From assembly GCA_047967505.1 (NCBI GenBank), contig CM106538.1: DNA of 64,000 nucleotides. One strand, written 5' to 3'. The notes under the pieces are model-generated. The model ran no database searches. It was not told the DNA's origin and saw nothing but the letters and a program-made list of their open reading frames with translations. Both the position numbers and the translations under genes were made by a program. The first letter of the stretch is position 1. Every line of letters starts with the position of its first letter. Below are positions 33,331 to 43,952 of the stretch, piece by piece. This DNA is from Dipteris shenzhenensis (Eukaryota > Polypodiophyta > Polypodiopsida > Gleicheniales).

Positions 33331-33384
33331 CCAAGAAAAAGAAGGGCCTATGGCTGTCTAGTGCTCTTAAAGAGCAGGAAATGC
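33331..33384. repeat. 54-bp direct repeat, copy 2
   Basis: See copy 1 at 31891-31944. A weaker third similarity (GCATGTGGTTGCCTAGTGCC) lies near 33440. Confidence 0.7.
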
Positions 33385-33559
33385 CAAAGAAAAGCAAGAA
33401 TCTCTGTGTGGAAAGCACGTGTTTTAGATACAAAAAGAGGGGCATGTGGTTGCCTAGTGCCTTGGAAGACCAGTCGGCCAAAAGAAGCACTGAATGCCAC
33501 AAGACCGATCTAAGTCAACGATTGAAAGTTACCAGATTCCAAGATCCACTTTAGATGGA

Positions 33560-33758
33560 AGAGATGGAGGAGATCCTCCAGCAAACAAACTATGTACCGC
33601 ACAAAGAAGAAAAGAACCCAGAGGCAAGTTTATCTGTAGGTATCTTGCCAAGTACCAAAACTATTAGGCATTGATGCCAAGAAAGGAGGTATCCTCGAGT
33701 TTTACGGCTGTATGAAGAATCTTTTTAGTTGAGGACAACTGATTAGAAGCCGAGGGGA
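33560..33758 (+). pseudogene. Gypsy C chromodomain remnant and PPT
   Basis: The frame gives RYLAKYQNY then ALMPRKE, resembling the gypsy A/B chromodomain (RYLVKFQNYPSLDAKW). The C-terminal VEDN, LEAEG follows. AAGCCGAGGGGA at 33747-33758 is a polypurine tract abutting LTR-C. Stops and frame changes are present. The assignment rests on a short match and position. Confidence 0.45.
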
Positions 33759-34464
33759 TGTTACTAGATTGGTACTTCTTTCAAGACATAAAGAGGAATC
33801 TTTATTGCATTGATGATAGTCAAAGAATGTTGACTTTGGTTAACTAAGAATAAGTTTGGTTACTTTACTTTTGCTTTGCATTGGTAAAAGAGAACTGTGG
33901 GGACGCAAGGGACCAGGAATAGTCCGAGAATTATGAATGCATGCATTTCGCTAACCTCTAATGGGTTAAATTGTTGGAACTTGTTTGTGTAATGTGTAGG
34001 ACCTAAGAGAGTGCGAAAAGGTCCTAAGAGTGGGAAGAAAAGCACAAAAAGCAGGTCCCACGAGGCCTAAAAGCATGGACAAGGGGGCACCTCTTTAAAG
34101 GAGGGCCCACGAGAGAAAAAAGGCGGCAAAAGCACCAGATTTAAAAAGAAAGCCTAAAAATCTTGGCTTCTATGTAAAAGTAGCTTTTAGAAAGCAGGCC
34201 CTAGCTTTTGGCTAGGCCTAGTCTATAAAAGAAAGTCCCCACACCTCCCAGATTCATTCAAGAGTTGTACTCAACTTTATGCTCTTCTTAGAGCAAGTTG
34301 TACAAAGTATTTTCTATTGCAATAAAGACCTTCGGGGGGTCCAGCCCTTATTTCTGGGCCCTAGTGCTGTGTATTTTCTCTCCCTGGTCACCTTCTATGT
34401 TACGAAATATTCCTAAAGCAAGAGCACGCGCTTCCCAAGCATTGTACAGTTCAATCCAGCGCCA
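33759..34464 (+). repeat. Gypsy C 3' LTR (LTR-C family)
   Basis: 706 bp, TGTTACTAGATTGG to CCAGCGCCA. Aligns with 22700-23397. It has a TATAAAAGAAAG motif near 34225 and AATAAAG near 34320. Confidence 0.75.
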
Positions 34465-34779
34465 GCCCCTTCACTTTGACATGTGCAATTTTGTTCTGGA
34501 GACAGTATATATTTGCTGCGATCTGTTTACCAGCACCTTCTTTCATTGTGCATCAGTCCCAGGATTGGGTTTGGAGTTCCGGATTTGGTTACCAATAGGC
34601 CCTGCTTCTGCCATTGTCTGTGCAGTTCGAGGTGGACTATTATTGGCCTTGCAGGCCCACATGGACTGTCTCCATGGCAGTCCTACGTGGTCTGTTGTGC
34701 TGCTGTTTGGAAGCCTTTGTGGCTACCCTAGGTAGCTGTAGCCTGCCACAAGTGCAAATGCATCTCTCTCTCATTTTCA
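34465..34779. other. unassigned spacer before LINE-3
   Basis: An open plus-strand frame from 34298 crosses from the LTR into this spacer and has no recognised domain. It may be the 5' part of the LINE-3 copy, but I cannot align it to LINE-2. Confidence 0.3.
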
Positions 34780-35866
34780 GGATCCTCCGATCAAGACTAG
34801 GTATGAATGGGAGCCTTTTTGGGGGCTACATCTATTGGAGACAGACTAGGCTCGGGTAGAGAGGCTTCAGGTTCTCATGCTTTCTCTGATGATTCGTAGT
34901 AAGGATTCAATCCCACGTCAAATAGTTTTGGCTGAGTTCGGGGCATCCCCACTACCGCTCAATGTGGGTTTTCAGGTCATCGCATACTTGCACCACAGGG
35001 TGATATAGGCTTCCTTTGTTGGCCTTATCTTCTCCATGGCATTGGCAGCAGAGGGTGACTAGTGGTGCTGGTATGCACACACATGCAGATGGTTTGAGAA
35101 CCTGCGGCTCCACATAGACATGCTACCTCCCTTCTAGTACAGGGTCGAGGTCCCCTCTATCTTGCTCACATATCAAGAGGTGAACTAGGTGATCTAGGAG
35201 GATCTGCTACAGGTACAAATGTTCAGGATTTGGTTGGCACTTCGTGATCTCCCTGTGAAGCTCAGCTTCTATAGAGACCACTGTCTATGGATTTCAGCAG
35301 AGGGGTTCATTGACCCACCGTACACATGGATCCACCTCCCCCACTCTGTGAGGATATCGATAGGGCAATTCTCTCCGTGTTGAGAGTGGTCAGGCAGAGG
35401 GCATATCTAGAGAGGTCCGCATCTGTACCTTATGTGAATCCCGGGAGATCGAGTTAGAGGAGCATTTCACTTTTAAATGCCTTGTGTACTATGAGATCAG
35501 AGGCCGCTATCATTGCCTTTTTAAATGCCTTATGTACTATGAGATCAAAGGTCGCTATCATTGCCTTTTTAGAGATGGTTTTGGATCCCTACCGAGTTTC
35601 CTACCCTACCCAGACTAGATATGCTTTGTTGCCTTCATCTATGAGGTTGTCCGACACAGGGAGCGCTTGTTGAGGGCACGCATGGGAGATCAGGATACAA
35701 AGCTAGACTCCACTCAAAGTATGATCATTGAGTTTTTCCAGCCAGACAACATCAAACAGTAGGACCCATGGAGGTGGCGGCTGCTAGGGACCTGAGCCAA
35801 AGTTAGAGACATATCAGGCTCGTTGGCGCACTAAGGCACAGATCACATTAGGGGACCTTCCTCATT
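34780..35866 (+). pseudogene. LINE-3 ORF2 C-terminus
   Basis: Reads PPIKTRYEWEPFWGLHLLE, RQIVLAEFGASPLPLNVGFQ, WYAHTCRWFENLRLHIDM and LPVKLSFYRDHCLWISAEGF, collinear with LINE-2. The zinc-binding part has EEHFTFKC followed by an in-frame 48-bp tandem duplication (35470-35565). QSMIIEFFQ at 35717-35743 matches the PIP-box consensus, as in LINE-2. Many TAG stops and frameshifts interrupt it. It ends against the copia-1 primer-binding site. Confidence 0.6.
35470..35565 (+). repeat. 48-bp in-frame tandem duplication in LINE-3
   Basis: TTTAAATGCCTTGTGTAC… is repeated at a 48-bp period with four or so differences. It encodes FKCLVYYEIRGRYHCL twice, duplicating the Cys of the H-x4-C half-site. Confidence 0.85.
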
Positions 35867-35878
35867 TGGTATCAGAGC
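35867..35878 (+). other. Copia-1 primer-binding site (tRNA-iMet)
   Basis: TGGTATCAGAGC, exact match to the standard plant copia PBS. LINE-2 has a partly similar segment (TTTAGAGTCGGAGC) at the corresponding place, so microhomology may have guided the junction. Confidence 0.8.
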
Positions 35879-35980
35879 AGGTTGAAGAGCTCCGTGCTCC
35901 CTGCTCCCTTCAGCTCCTACTCTTTGCCTCCAGCTCCAACCTCCCCGTTCAGCTTCAGCTACAGTCTGTGACACCTCGTC

Positions 35981-36434
35981 CGTACAGTCCGTACGACTGT
36001 ACGGAATCCTGCCGTACAGTTTCACCGTACAGCGCAGCTCCCGTACAACTTCGTCGTACAGCTCAGCTCCCGTACAGTTCCGTACGTACAACTCGCCGTG
36101 GTCGTCCGTACAGAGCGTACCGTATTGCTCGTCCATACACCCGTGTATCGTACAGTTTCGTCGTACAACGCAGTACATCGTGTACCATACTTGTCTTCGT
36201 ACCTGCGTACCGTATCTGTTGCAGTCGTTCTTGCATCACCTTCCGTACGAATTTTGTACCTGCAGTACTTGCTATCGGTATACTTGCGTGTACACACTGT
36301 ACAACAGGTAGTTGTACCTGTTTCCATACAGGTTCCTATTTCAGTACACCTTGTCATCGCCGTACAGTTCTGCATCATCAGTACTCTGTCGTACATCCGC
36401 ACGTGTGGCAGATTTGTACCTGCAGATCCGTACA
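35981..36434. repeat. GTAC-rich cluster in copia-1 leader
   Basis: I count 30 GTAC tetranucleotides in about 455 bp; fewer than two are expected by chance. Most are in CGTACAG, CGTACAA or TGTACCTG. GTAC is the core of SBP-box (SPL/CRR1-type) transcription-factor sites, and CGTACAA is close to their consensus. Regulatory function is an inference. The repeats also keep both strands open over long frames. Confidence 0.75.
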
Positions 36435-36489
36435 GGATTTCCTTCATCTGCAGGTTCAAAGTTACTTGCAAAGCAAACATTGCAGATAG

Positions 36490-36775
36490 ATCTGCAAATT
36501 TGGGGCTTTTGTTCAGAAATTGCAAATTTGGGGCTTTTGGTGAATTTGCCCCTTTTCTGATTGCAATTTCAAGCACGAAATTCGGGGCTTTCAGTTCTTC
36601 AGCACAATTTCTTGAAGAAATTTGGGGATTTTGTGATTACACTGCAATTTTGCAGTAAAATTTGGGGCTTTTGCAGACAGAGCGCAATTCTTGCAATATT
36701 TGGGGCTTTTGTTCAATTTGCCCCTTTTCGGTTGCAATTTCAGGCCTATTTTGGGGCTTTTGTGTTGAGAGAGCA
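36490..36775 (+). repeat. degenerate TTTGGGGCTTTTG repeats in copia-1 leader
   Basis: About seven dispersed copies of AATTTGGGGCTTTTG-like units, two followed by GAATTTGCCCCTTTT or a variant. They alternate with TTGCAATTT units. Together with the GTAC cluster they make a highly structured leader. Confidence 0.75.
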
Positions 36776-36997
36776 ATTTTTGGAGTATTCAGTTCATGCT
36801 GCCTTTCTTGGAGTGTTTGAAGCACTTTTGGCAGATTTTGGAGAGTTTTTGATGCTTGGACAGATTTCTGACAGTGCAAGTACAGAAATCTAAGTTGCAT
36901 TTACAGCCCGTGCTTGGCTGTGTTTTTTTGGGAGTTGTGCATTTCATTCCCAGTAAGGGAATTCAGCTTTGTATCTGCTTCAATCTTTTTCTCAGAT

Positions 36998-37930
36998 ATG
37001 GCCCATCAAAATCAGAATGAGTTCCAGTTCGGTGGTTTTTCACAGGAAGACAAGTTGGATGGTACCAACTACTCCCTCTGGAGTTTCATGTTACGCAATA
37101 TTCTGATTTCTTGCAATTTATGGGATTATGTCAATGGGGATGAGATCCGACCAGCAGATATTGCACCTGCTACCCCTCCCCAGCAAGGTGGAAGAGGTCG
37201 TGCACAGGGTGCAGCTGCAGGGGACAAGTTGTTGGTGCAGCTATAGTCACTACTCTAGAACAGAAGAGATGGGATTCACGGGATGCCTTAGCTTTGTCAT
37301 GCATCTCTCTTTCAGTGAAAAGATTTATCATTCCGCATATCCGGTCGTGTAAGACCTCCAGGGCAGCGTGGGATATTTTGGAAAGTATGTATGCAGCTCG
37401 GAATGATGCAAGAGTATCTTTCTTGAAAAGAGAGTTGAGTAATACACATATGGAAGAGGGTGACTCCATGTCAGTCCACCTCACAAAGCTACAGGATCTC
37501 AGAGAGCAATTGTTAAACATAGATGAAATTATTCCTGATTTAGAGATGATTACAACCACTCTGAATTCTCTTCCTGAGTCTTATCTCAGCTTTCATACCT
37601 CGCTGAACTTATCATTGAGGGGGGGTGCAAATCCTCTCACTTTTCATGAGTTGATAGGACTTCTGCTTCAGGAAGAGCAGACCAGGAAAAATTTGGCTTC
37701 ACGTGCAGGTGAACAAGCCATGCTCTCAAAGTTTAAATAAAAAACAAAGGGACAGGCAAAGACATCAGTAAATCAGCCTTCCAGTGGGTTAGGACAGCCT
37801 TCCCAAAAGGCTAAAAATGATGCAAGTAAGCCCAAGAAGAAGGGTTTTTGTCACTACTGCAAAAAGCCAGGTCATCACATAGCAGAATGCAGGAAAAGGC
37901 TTGCAAAAGAAAAGAAAAACAGCTTAGGTA
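36998..37930 (+). pseudogene. Copia-1 gag
   Basis: Start MAHQNQNEFQFGGFSQED at 36998. KLDGTNYSLWSFMLRNILIS and CKTSRAAWDILESMYAARND are typical of copia gag (UBN2-like). CHYCKKPGHHIAEC near 37852 is the CCHC knuckle. A frameshift near 37215 and TAA at 37738 (KFK*KTKG, probably CAA) break it. Confidence 0.85.
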
Positions 37931-39612
37931 TGGCTGTTTTAGATTCAGCTCCTTATGCATCTGACAGTGAGAATGCTGCAGCCAACTTTGTTGGACAGGA
38001 TTATGCCTTTTTCTCTTGCATTTCAGATTCTAGGTTGACTGTTCCAGATGCTCGGGATAGTACAGTAACTTGCAGTGATGATACATATGCATTTTTAACT
38101 TGCAGTTATGACTCTTCTACAGATGCATCTGCTTTCAGTGTCAATGAAACACTGAACACTTGGTATTTTGACAGTGGTGCATCCAAGCACATCACTTCTA
38201 GGAAGTGTCTTTTTACTTCCTTGCATCCACCTCCTATTGGTAAGAAAGTCACTTGTGCCAACAACTCATCATATTCAGTACGTGGCACAGGAAATGTTGA
38301 GCTCACTGCCATTGATGGCTCAATTTTCAGACTTTCAGATGTCTTATATGTGCCTGGCATAACCAAAAATCTCCTTTCAGTGTCCACTCTTAACAGAGGG
38401 GGATTTCAGGTCATCTTTGAGGATGACAAATGTGCTGTCCGAGACAGGGAAGATGACTATGCCTTAAGGTTATCTGGTACTCTGCTGCGTGGGCTTTTTC
38501 AGCTTGATATTTTTGAGAAAAGAGCAGCCCACGCTCTTGCAGTTTCTACCCCTACAGCTGCCATGCAAAATGCAGAATTATGGCATGCCAGATATGGCCA
38601 CATGCATTACAACAGCTTGATGACACTTCAGAAGTTTTCCATGGTTGATGCATTGCCACCTCTTGAGATACCTCCTCCACATGCCTGTGAAGGGTGCATT
38701 TTAGGCAAGATGCATAGATTCCCCTTCAAGCAAGATGGTTCAGTTAAAGCTGTCCGCAAATTACAGCTTATACACAGTGATGTCTGTGGTCCCATGAGGA
38801 CTCCATCGTTGGGTGGTCATCTCTACTTCGCTACATTTATTGATGATTACTCCAATTTTACTTGGGTTTATGGGCTGAAACAGAAATCTGAAGTGTTCAC
38901 GGTGTTTAAACACTTTTCAGCCATGATTGAAAATGAGACCGAACTCAAGATACAGACATTACGCACAGATAGAGGTGGGGAATACTTGTCTGCAGAATTT
39001 GATGCTTTTCTGAAAGGCAAGGGTATTGTGCATCAGCTCACAGTCAGGCTGACCCCTCAGCAAAATGGCAAAGCTGAGAGGAAAAATAGAACCCTCATGG
39101 AGATGGACAGATGTATGCTGAAAAGCAAACACATGCCTCACAAATTCTGGCTAGAGTTTTTGATGTGTGCCAATTACATTTTGAATCGGGCTCCCACTAA
39201 GGCTTTAAAAACAAAAACTCCTTATGAGGTCTGGAATGACAGGAAGCCTTCAGTGGATCGCTTCCGAGTCTTTGGATGCCTTGCTTATGCGCATGTGCCA
39301 GTTGAATTTAGGCACAAGTTGTCAGATAAAGCCATCAAATGCATATTTGTTGGTTACAGTGCAGAAAGCAAGGGGTACCGTCTCTACAATCCTGCTACAC
39401 GCAAGATCATAGTAACTAGAGATGTGATATTTTCTGAAAATTCAGCTCACACTCGAGCTGAATTTCAAATGCCTTCGTCTTCAGAGGATGGCTTTGAGGG
39501 GTTGCTACCCATTGCCTTGGGTTCCCCTGCTCATTTTTCTGATGCAAATCAGAATTCACAGCAACCTCCAGATGCTTTAGTTCCGCCACAGGATGTCTTG
39601 CCCCCTCTATAG
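37930..39612 (+). pseudogene. Copia-1 protease and integrase
   Basis: A 560-codon open frame. WYFDSGASKHITSRKC (about residue 77) is the protease active site. VLYVPGITKNLLSVSTL follows. Integrase: LWHARYGHMHYNSL with CEGCILGKMHR (HHCC), HSDVCGPMR and FIDDYSNFTWVY, TLRTDRGGEYLSAEFDAF, QNGKAERKNRTLMEM (catalytic Glu) and TPYEVWNDRKPSVDRFRVFG. It ends at TAG 39610; the sense continues beyond. Confidence 0.9.
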
Positions 39613-41299
39613 GCAGTGGAACAGGTGGTGTAGCAAGAAATTGCAGACATATATGCAGCAAAAACAGTCCCAAACTGGCTGTTACAGACCCTCAGGGAGA
39701 GTAAAATTGATGCTCCGTTATTTGGCAGGACTCGCAGTGCAGCAAGGCACATGGAAGGTGCTAATTCAGTGGAATCAGCATATGCAGGTACTCTCCTTGA
39801 TGAGGAGCCTGCCACATTCGAAGAGGCAAAGGATAATGTGCATTGGATGAATGCCATGCACGATGAGTTGCAGTCCATTGCAAAAAATCAGACTTGGGAT
39901 GTTGTAGACTTGCCACAGGGTAAACATGCCATTGGCACACGATGGGTTTTCAAGGTCAAACGAAAGCCAGATGGCTCCATTGACAGATATAAGGCAAGGC
40001 TAGTTGCTAAAGGCTATGCTCAGAAAAAGGGCATAGATTATGAGGAGACATTCGCTCCTACATCCCGGATGACCACCATCCGATCAGTTATTGCAATGGT
40101 TGCACATTTTGAGTGGAATGTTCATCAGTTGGACATAAAAACAGCCTTCTTAAATGGGGACTTGCTGGAAGAGGTGTATGTCAAACAACCTCCGGGCTTT
40201 GAAATTACAGCAAATGCACTTCAAGTATGCAGGCTCAACAAAGCTTTATATGCGCTGAAACAGGCCCCTCGTGCATGGTATGCCAAGATCCATGCCTTTT
40301 TGACCAGCAAGGGGTTGCACAATAGTCCTACTGAGAGCACCCTTTACATCAAGATGGATGGGGGGGAAATTTTAGTCATCCTTCTTTATGTCGATGACTT
40401 ACTGCTCACAGGGTCCAATGAAGACAAAATTGCAGATTTCAAAGCTGATTTGTAGACCAACTTTGACATGTCAGATTTTGGGCTGCTTCACTTTTATTTG
40501 GGGATCCAGTTCTCTCATGAGAGACGGTGGCACTGTTATGTCTCAATCCAAGTATGTTCAGAAACTCTTGGACAGATTTAACATGCATGAGTGTAAGCCC
40601 ATAGCCACTCCCATGGAGCCGGGGCTAAAACTCACAATGCATGATGCAGGAGAATCAGTTGATGCCACACTTTACAGTCAGGCTGTTGGATGCCTCATAT
40701 ATCTCTGCAACACTAGACCTGATATTCAGTTTGCACATGCACAGCCCAAAAACTATGCGCATCTTCCGTTATTTGCAGGGCAGGCACAAAGTCTTTTGGC
40801 TTGCTATTTCCCAGGGGGGGTGACTTGCAGATGCATGCCTACAGTGATTCAGATTGGGCTAGTGATTATGACACTAGGCAATCCACTAGCGGCAATTGTT
40901 TCTTTTTGGGTAAATCTTGCATTTCCTGGCTGAGCAAGAAACAATCTACAGTGGCTACCTCATCATGTGAAGCTGAGTACAGGGCAGCTTTCACAACAAC
41001 AGTTGAATGTGTCTGGCTGCGACGTCTATTTGCTGATCTTCATCTGTCTTTGGAGGGTCCTTCTCCAATTCTCACTGATAGTCAGAGTGCCATTGCAATG
41101 GCAAAGAATGTTTCATGCTCACACGAAGCACATTGAGGTTCACTATCACTACGTCAGAGAGAAGTTGCATGCAGGAGAGATCAGTATGATCTTTGTGTCC
41201 ACACATGACAATGTTGCAGATATTTTCACCAAAGCACTACCACGTGAAAAGTTTGAGGCATTTTGCAGTGCCCTGAACTTATATCCGTTTGGTGATTGA
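39613..41299 (+). pseudogene. Copia-1 reverse transcriptase and RNase H
   Basis: [60 protein letters not shown] and [12 protein letters not shown] (YVDD active site at about 40386) identify the RT. After TAG 40453 the RT continues SDFGLLHFYLGIQFSHE, with a frameshift near 40515. RNase H: YSDSDWASDYDTRQSTSGNC, KKQSTVATSSCEAEYRAAF, then VHYHYVREKLHAGEI and ADIFTKALPREKFEAFC to 41299. Early TAGs at 39610 and 39631 lie in the linker. Confidence 0.9.
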
Positions 41300-41325
41300 T
41301 CAGCCTTGTACATGACATTGGCACT

Positions 41326-41334
41326 GCAGGGGGG
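41326..41334 (+). other. Copia-1 polypurine tract
   Basis: GCAGGGGGG precedes the LTR start TGTTAGAATTTTAG. Confidence 0.7.
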
Positions 41335-41690
41335 TGTTAGAATTTTAGATATAATTCAGTAGTGACCAATGTAATATAATAAGCTAGTTAGGGGCACTTT
41401 TCCCTCTTTAAGAGGTTTTTTCCCCTAACCGCAGTTAGTTCACTAACTATGGTTAGTGACTACTAAGGTTTTGTCACTAGGACATGCCTGAGTCTAATCT
41501 CTTGTTGAGTTTGCGTGTTTGAAAGTCAAAGTTGCAGTCCAGCCATTTCTCTTGTGAAGATCTCATTTGTTTTTGGGGCTAGATCCCATTGGGCCTTGTG
41601 TTTGGACTCTAAGTTGGATAACCTTGTGTGTGAAGAGTGTGGCATCTCTCGTGTAAGTTTTTAATGACTTGCCCACATCCATGTATCCAT
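41335..41690 (+). repeat. Copia-1 3' LTR (right end uncertain)
   Basis: Starts TGTTAGAATT after the PPT. No second LTR is available to fix its end; the LINE-like sequence on the other strand begins at about 41690. Confidence 0.6.
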
Positions 41691-42070
41691 GGGTGAATAT
41701 CTCGAATGCCTATTGTGTCCACAAAGGGCCAGCTGATTGATGTGAATGCCAAAGAGGTTGAAAGAAAGGGGTTACCCTTGCTTCACTCCAATGGTGCTGC
41801 TCACCTCCTCTGACAATCCCTATGTTGTGTGCACTTTGCCTATAACTCTTTCATACAAAGCCATGATTGTCCATATAACGTCGTGTGCAAGCGATGAGGC
41901 AAGCCCATGGTACTGAATCAAAAGCCTTTTGGAAGCTTACAAAGCAGCAATTGTGTTTATGGTGTCGTGCCTCCTCTTGATGGATCTGAGGGTGAAGATG
42001 TGATTTAGTGTGGATTGGTCTTTTTTGAAACTTGCTTGCCAAGTTACTTGCATCCCCACACTCGCAGCAT
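41690..42070 (-). pseudogene. LINE reverse-transcriptase relic
   Basis: The minus strand reads CCFVSFQKAFDSVPWACL (the F-D-KAFD-V RT motif with the first Asp changed to Ser). In other frames come ERVIGKVHTT, SEEVSSTIGVKQG and LFGIHINQLA, the conserved KQG-PLSP-LF-I--- region of LINE RTs. At least two frameshifts are present. It is short, old and non-functional. Confidence 0.65.
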
Positions 42071-42249
42071 GTGCACTGGTGTGTATTTCAAGAGAGAGGG
42101 AGCACATGGACTCCCAAGATAAAGAAATAGGAAGATGTAGACAATAGTTTCTATTTGTATCACATTAGTTGTGAAGCTCGTGGGCACCTGCACAAGTACT
42201 AGTTGGATCAATCTGTCTATAATTGATGTGCTAGATGGTACGGCGTAGA

Positions 42250-43258
42250 ACTATCCCTCTTGGAAGATGGGATTTAGATGTCTAACTTATTTTTATCCAT
42301 AGTCATGCAAAATTCCTTATGGCTGAATTGGACACTCTTTGGGATTGAAATTAGTGTCTGGGTACACCATATCAGTTTGCTGCATTTCCTCATTTGCAAG
42401 AAACATATTCCCATGTTCATTTGCAAAATGACTGTGACTAGAATGTCCACGATGATGATTTCCTCTGCCTCGAAAACTCCCTCGATTAACAGCTCGATTG
42501 ATCGCCTTGGTTGTACTGCTTCTTGCGGCAATCTCTTTCATAGTGTCCAACATTGTGATAGTAGTTGCACTGAATGTTTGACACGTTGGTGGATGCATTC
42601 CCTCGTCCTTGAAATCTTCCTCGGTTGGAATGATTTCCTCTTAATGTTGCTGAGAATGATGTTGATGTTGATCTTGATTTTGGCTTTGTTGATGATGACC
42701 ACTTTTCTGATATGATCTACCTCTGCCTCTGCCTCTGCCTCTGCCTCTACTTCTGTCTAAAGCTGTGAATGCCTGATCATTAGAATGACCTTTTCGGGCT
42801 TGAATTGCCTGAGTCCTAAGTTCTTCACCAAGTAGAACTGACTGAAGTTCTTTCAATGTCGGAATTTGCCATTGGATGGAAATACTTTGAACTAGATTCT
42901 CGTATCCCTCTCCTAGTCCATTTAGGATGACTTGAACCATTTCTGCGGGGTTCATGGTCTCTCCTGCTACTGCAAGTTGATTGTTGTAGTCTTTTATGCG
43001 GAGTACATGAGCATGACTGGTTCCACTGCTGTTGTGGAAACTCTGCTTGATCTGGTTTCTCAGTGTGAGAATCCTAGATGTGTTCTTGGACTCATAGAGA
43101 GCTGCGAACATATCCCATGCTTCTTTCGATGTCTTGACTGTGTTGAGCTGTCCTAGCATGACATCTTGCACATTCTGCTTTATCAGATGATAGGTGTACT
43201 TGTATTTCTTATCCCATTCTGCTTTTGTACTTGCCACCACAATGGTCAATTTCATCAA
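42250..43258 (-). pseudogene. Copia-2 gag relic
   Basis: MMKLTIVVASTKAEWDKKYK, LNTVKTSKEAWDMFAALYES and GLGEGYENLVQSI are copia gag (UBN2). An Arg/Gly repeat (RGRGRGRGRGR) and Gln/His-rich linker follow. In another frame QCNYYHNVGHYERDC is a CCHC knuckle whose second Cys is Tyr (TGT to TAT). The frame breaks at 42641 and ends near 42274, before any protease motif. No LTRs are found. Confidence 0.75.
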
Positions 43259-43439
43259 TTCTTTGTAGGTAATCTAACTTTTTGATAGGCTGAGTGATCC
43301 TGTTTTTAGAACATTAATTTAACTCTCTGTGTCCTTTCCTTCTTTAGGTTCAAAGTCTTTTCCGTCTTTTTTTAAAAGTAATGGAAGTTGTCTTGTCAAA
43401 TACGTACTGATGTTTTCCCTTTATTTTTTTGTCTGGCAG

Positions 43440-43952
43440 GCAGGGTTTATACTTTGCCCAAGTTGTCTGTCAACCGCGAAAATTGGGGAAGGCTTGTCTA
43501 AGGACGATTTTAAAGAGGAGGGAACACGCTTAGATGCTCGCCTTAGTAGTGACAGTTGGACCAAGCAAGAAGCTCTTCTCCTTCTTGAAGCTGTCTCAAA
43601 ATATGGAGAGGACTGGAATTGTGTTGCAAACCATGTGGGAACAAAGTCCAAGGCTGAGTGTATAATGTATTTTATCAAGCTCCCTTTTGGAGATCAGTTC
43701 CTCAGCAATGTGGGTGCCCCACCTTCAGACTCTGCAGTCACTAACCAGAACATGATGGATTCTAGTGACAAGGGTGGGGTTGTGGAGCAGAAAGATAGTA
43801 GTGTGGGGGCTGATCTCACAGATTCAAAAATGTATGCGGCAATGCATGGCAGTAATGAGAACTATGAATCAATTGAAGATGCCGCTGAGCCACCTTTGAA
43901 GCGGAAGCGTTTGACGCCGCTTGCTGACACAAGCAATCCTATTGTGGCCCAG
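43440..43952 (+). CDS. SWI3A: SWI3A-like exon a: Cys pair, SANT domain
   Basis: Acceptor TTTGTCTGGCAG at 43439 (an alternative AG is at 43443). The frame opens AGFILCPSCLSTAKIGEG. SANT spans about 43551-43700. A Ser/Asp-rich linker and EPPLKRKRLTPLA follow. The donor CCCAG/GTCAAC is at 43952; reading through it gives a stop at 43977, so retention of the 116-bp intron would truncate the protein after the SANT domain. The ~37 codons open upstream of 43440 are intron. Confidence 0.8.

Larger units (their letters stand above)
35867..41690 (+). mobile_element. Copia-1: Ty1/copia retrotransposon lacking its 5' LTR
   Basis: A perfect initiator-Met PBS (TGGTATCAGAGC, 35867-35878) is followed by a ~1.1-kb leader, gag, protease, integrase, RT and RNase H in copia order. 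PPT and 3' LTR start at 41335. Upstream of the PBS there is LINE-3 instead of the 5' LTR. The 3' LTR end is uncertain (about 41690). Pol carries several stops and frameshifts. Confidence 0.88.

Noticed and set aside
35867-35878. Part of a tRNA gene
   Set aside because: Only the 12-base PBS matches; no cloverleaf is present.
36022-36658. Long overlapping open frames on both strands
   Set aside because: The GTAC-rich leader avoids stops in several frames; no domain is present and the region is upstream of copia gag.
43329-43439. N-terminal 37 codons open in frame with the SANT exon
   Set aside because: They are hydrophobic, precede a good pyrimidine-rich acceptor and match no SWI3 sequence, so they are intron.
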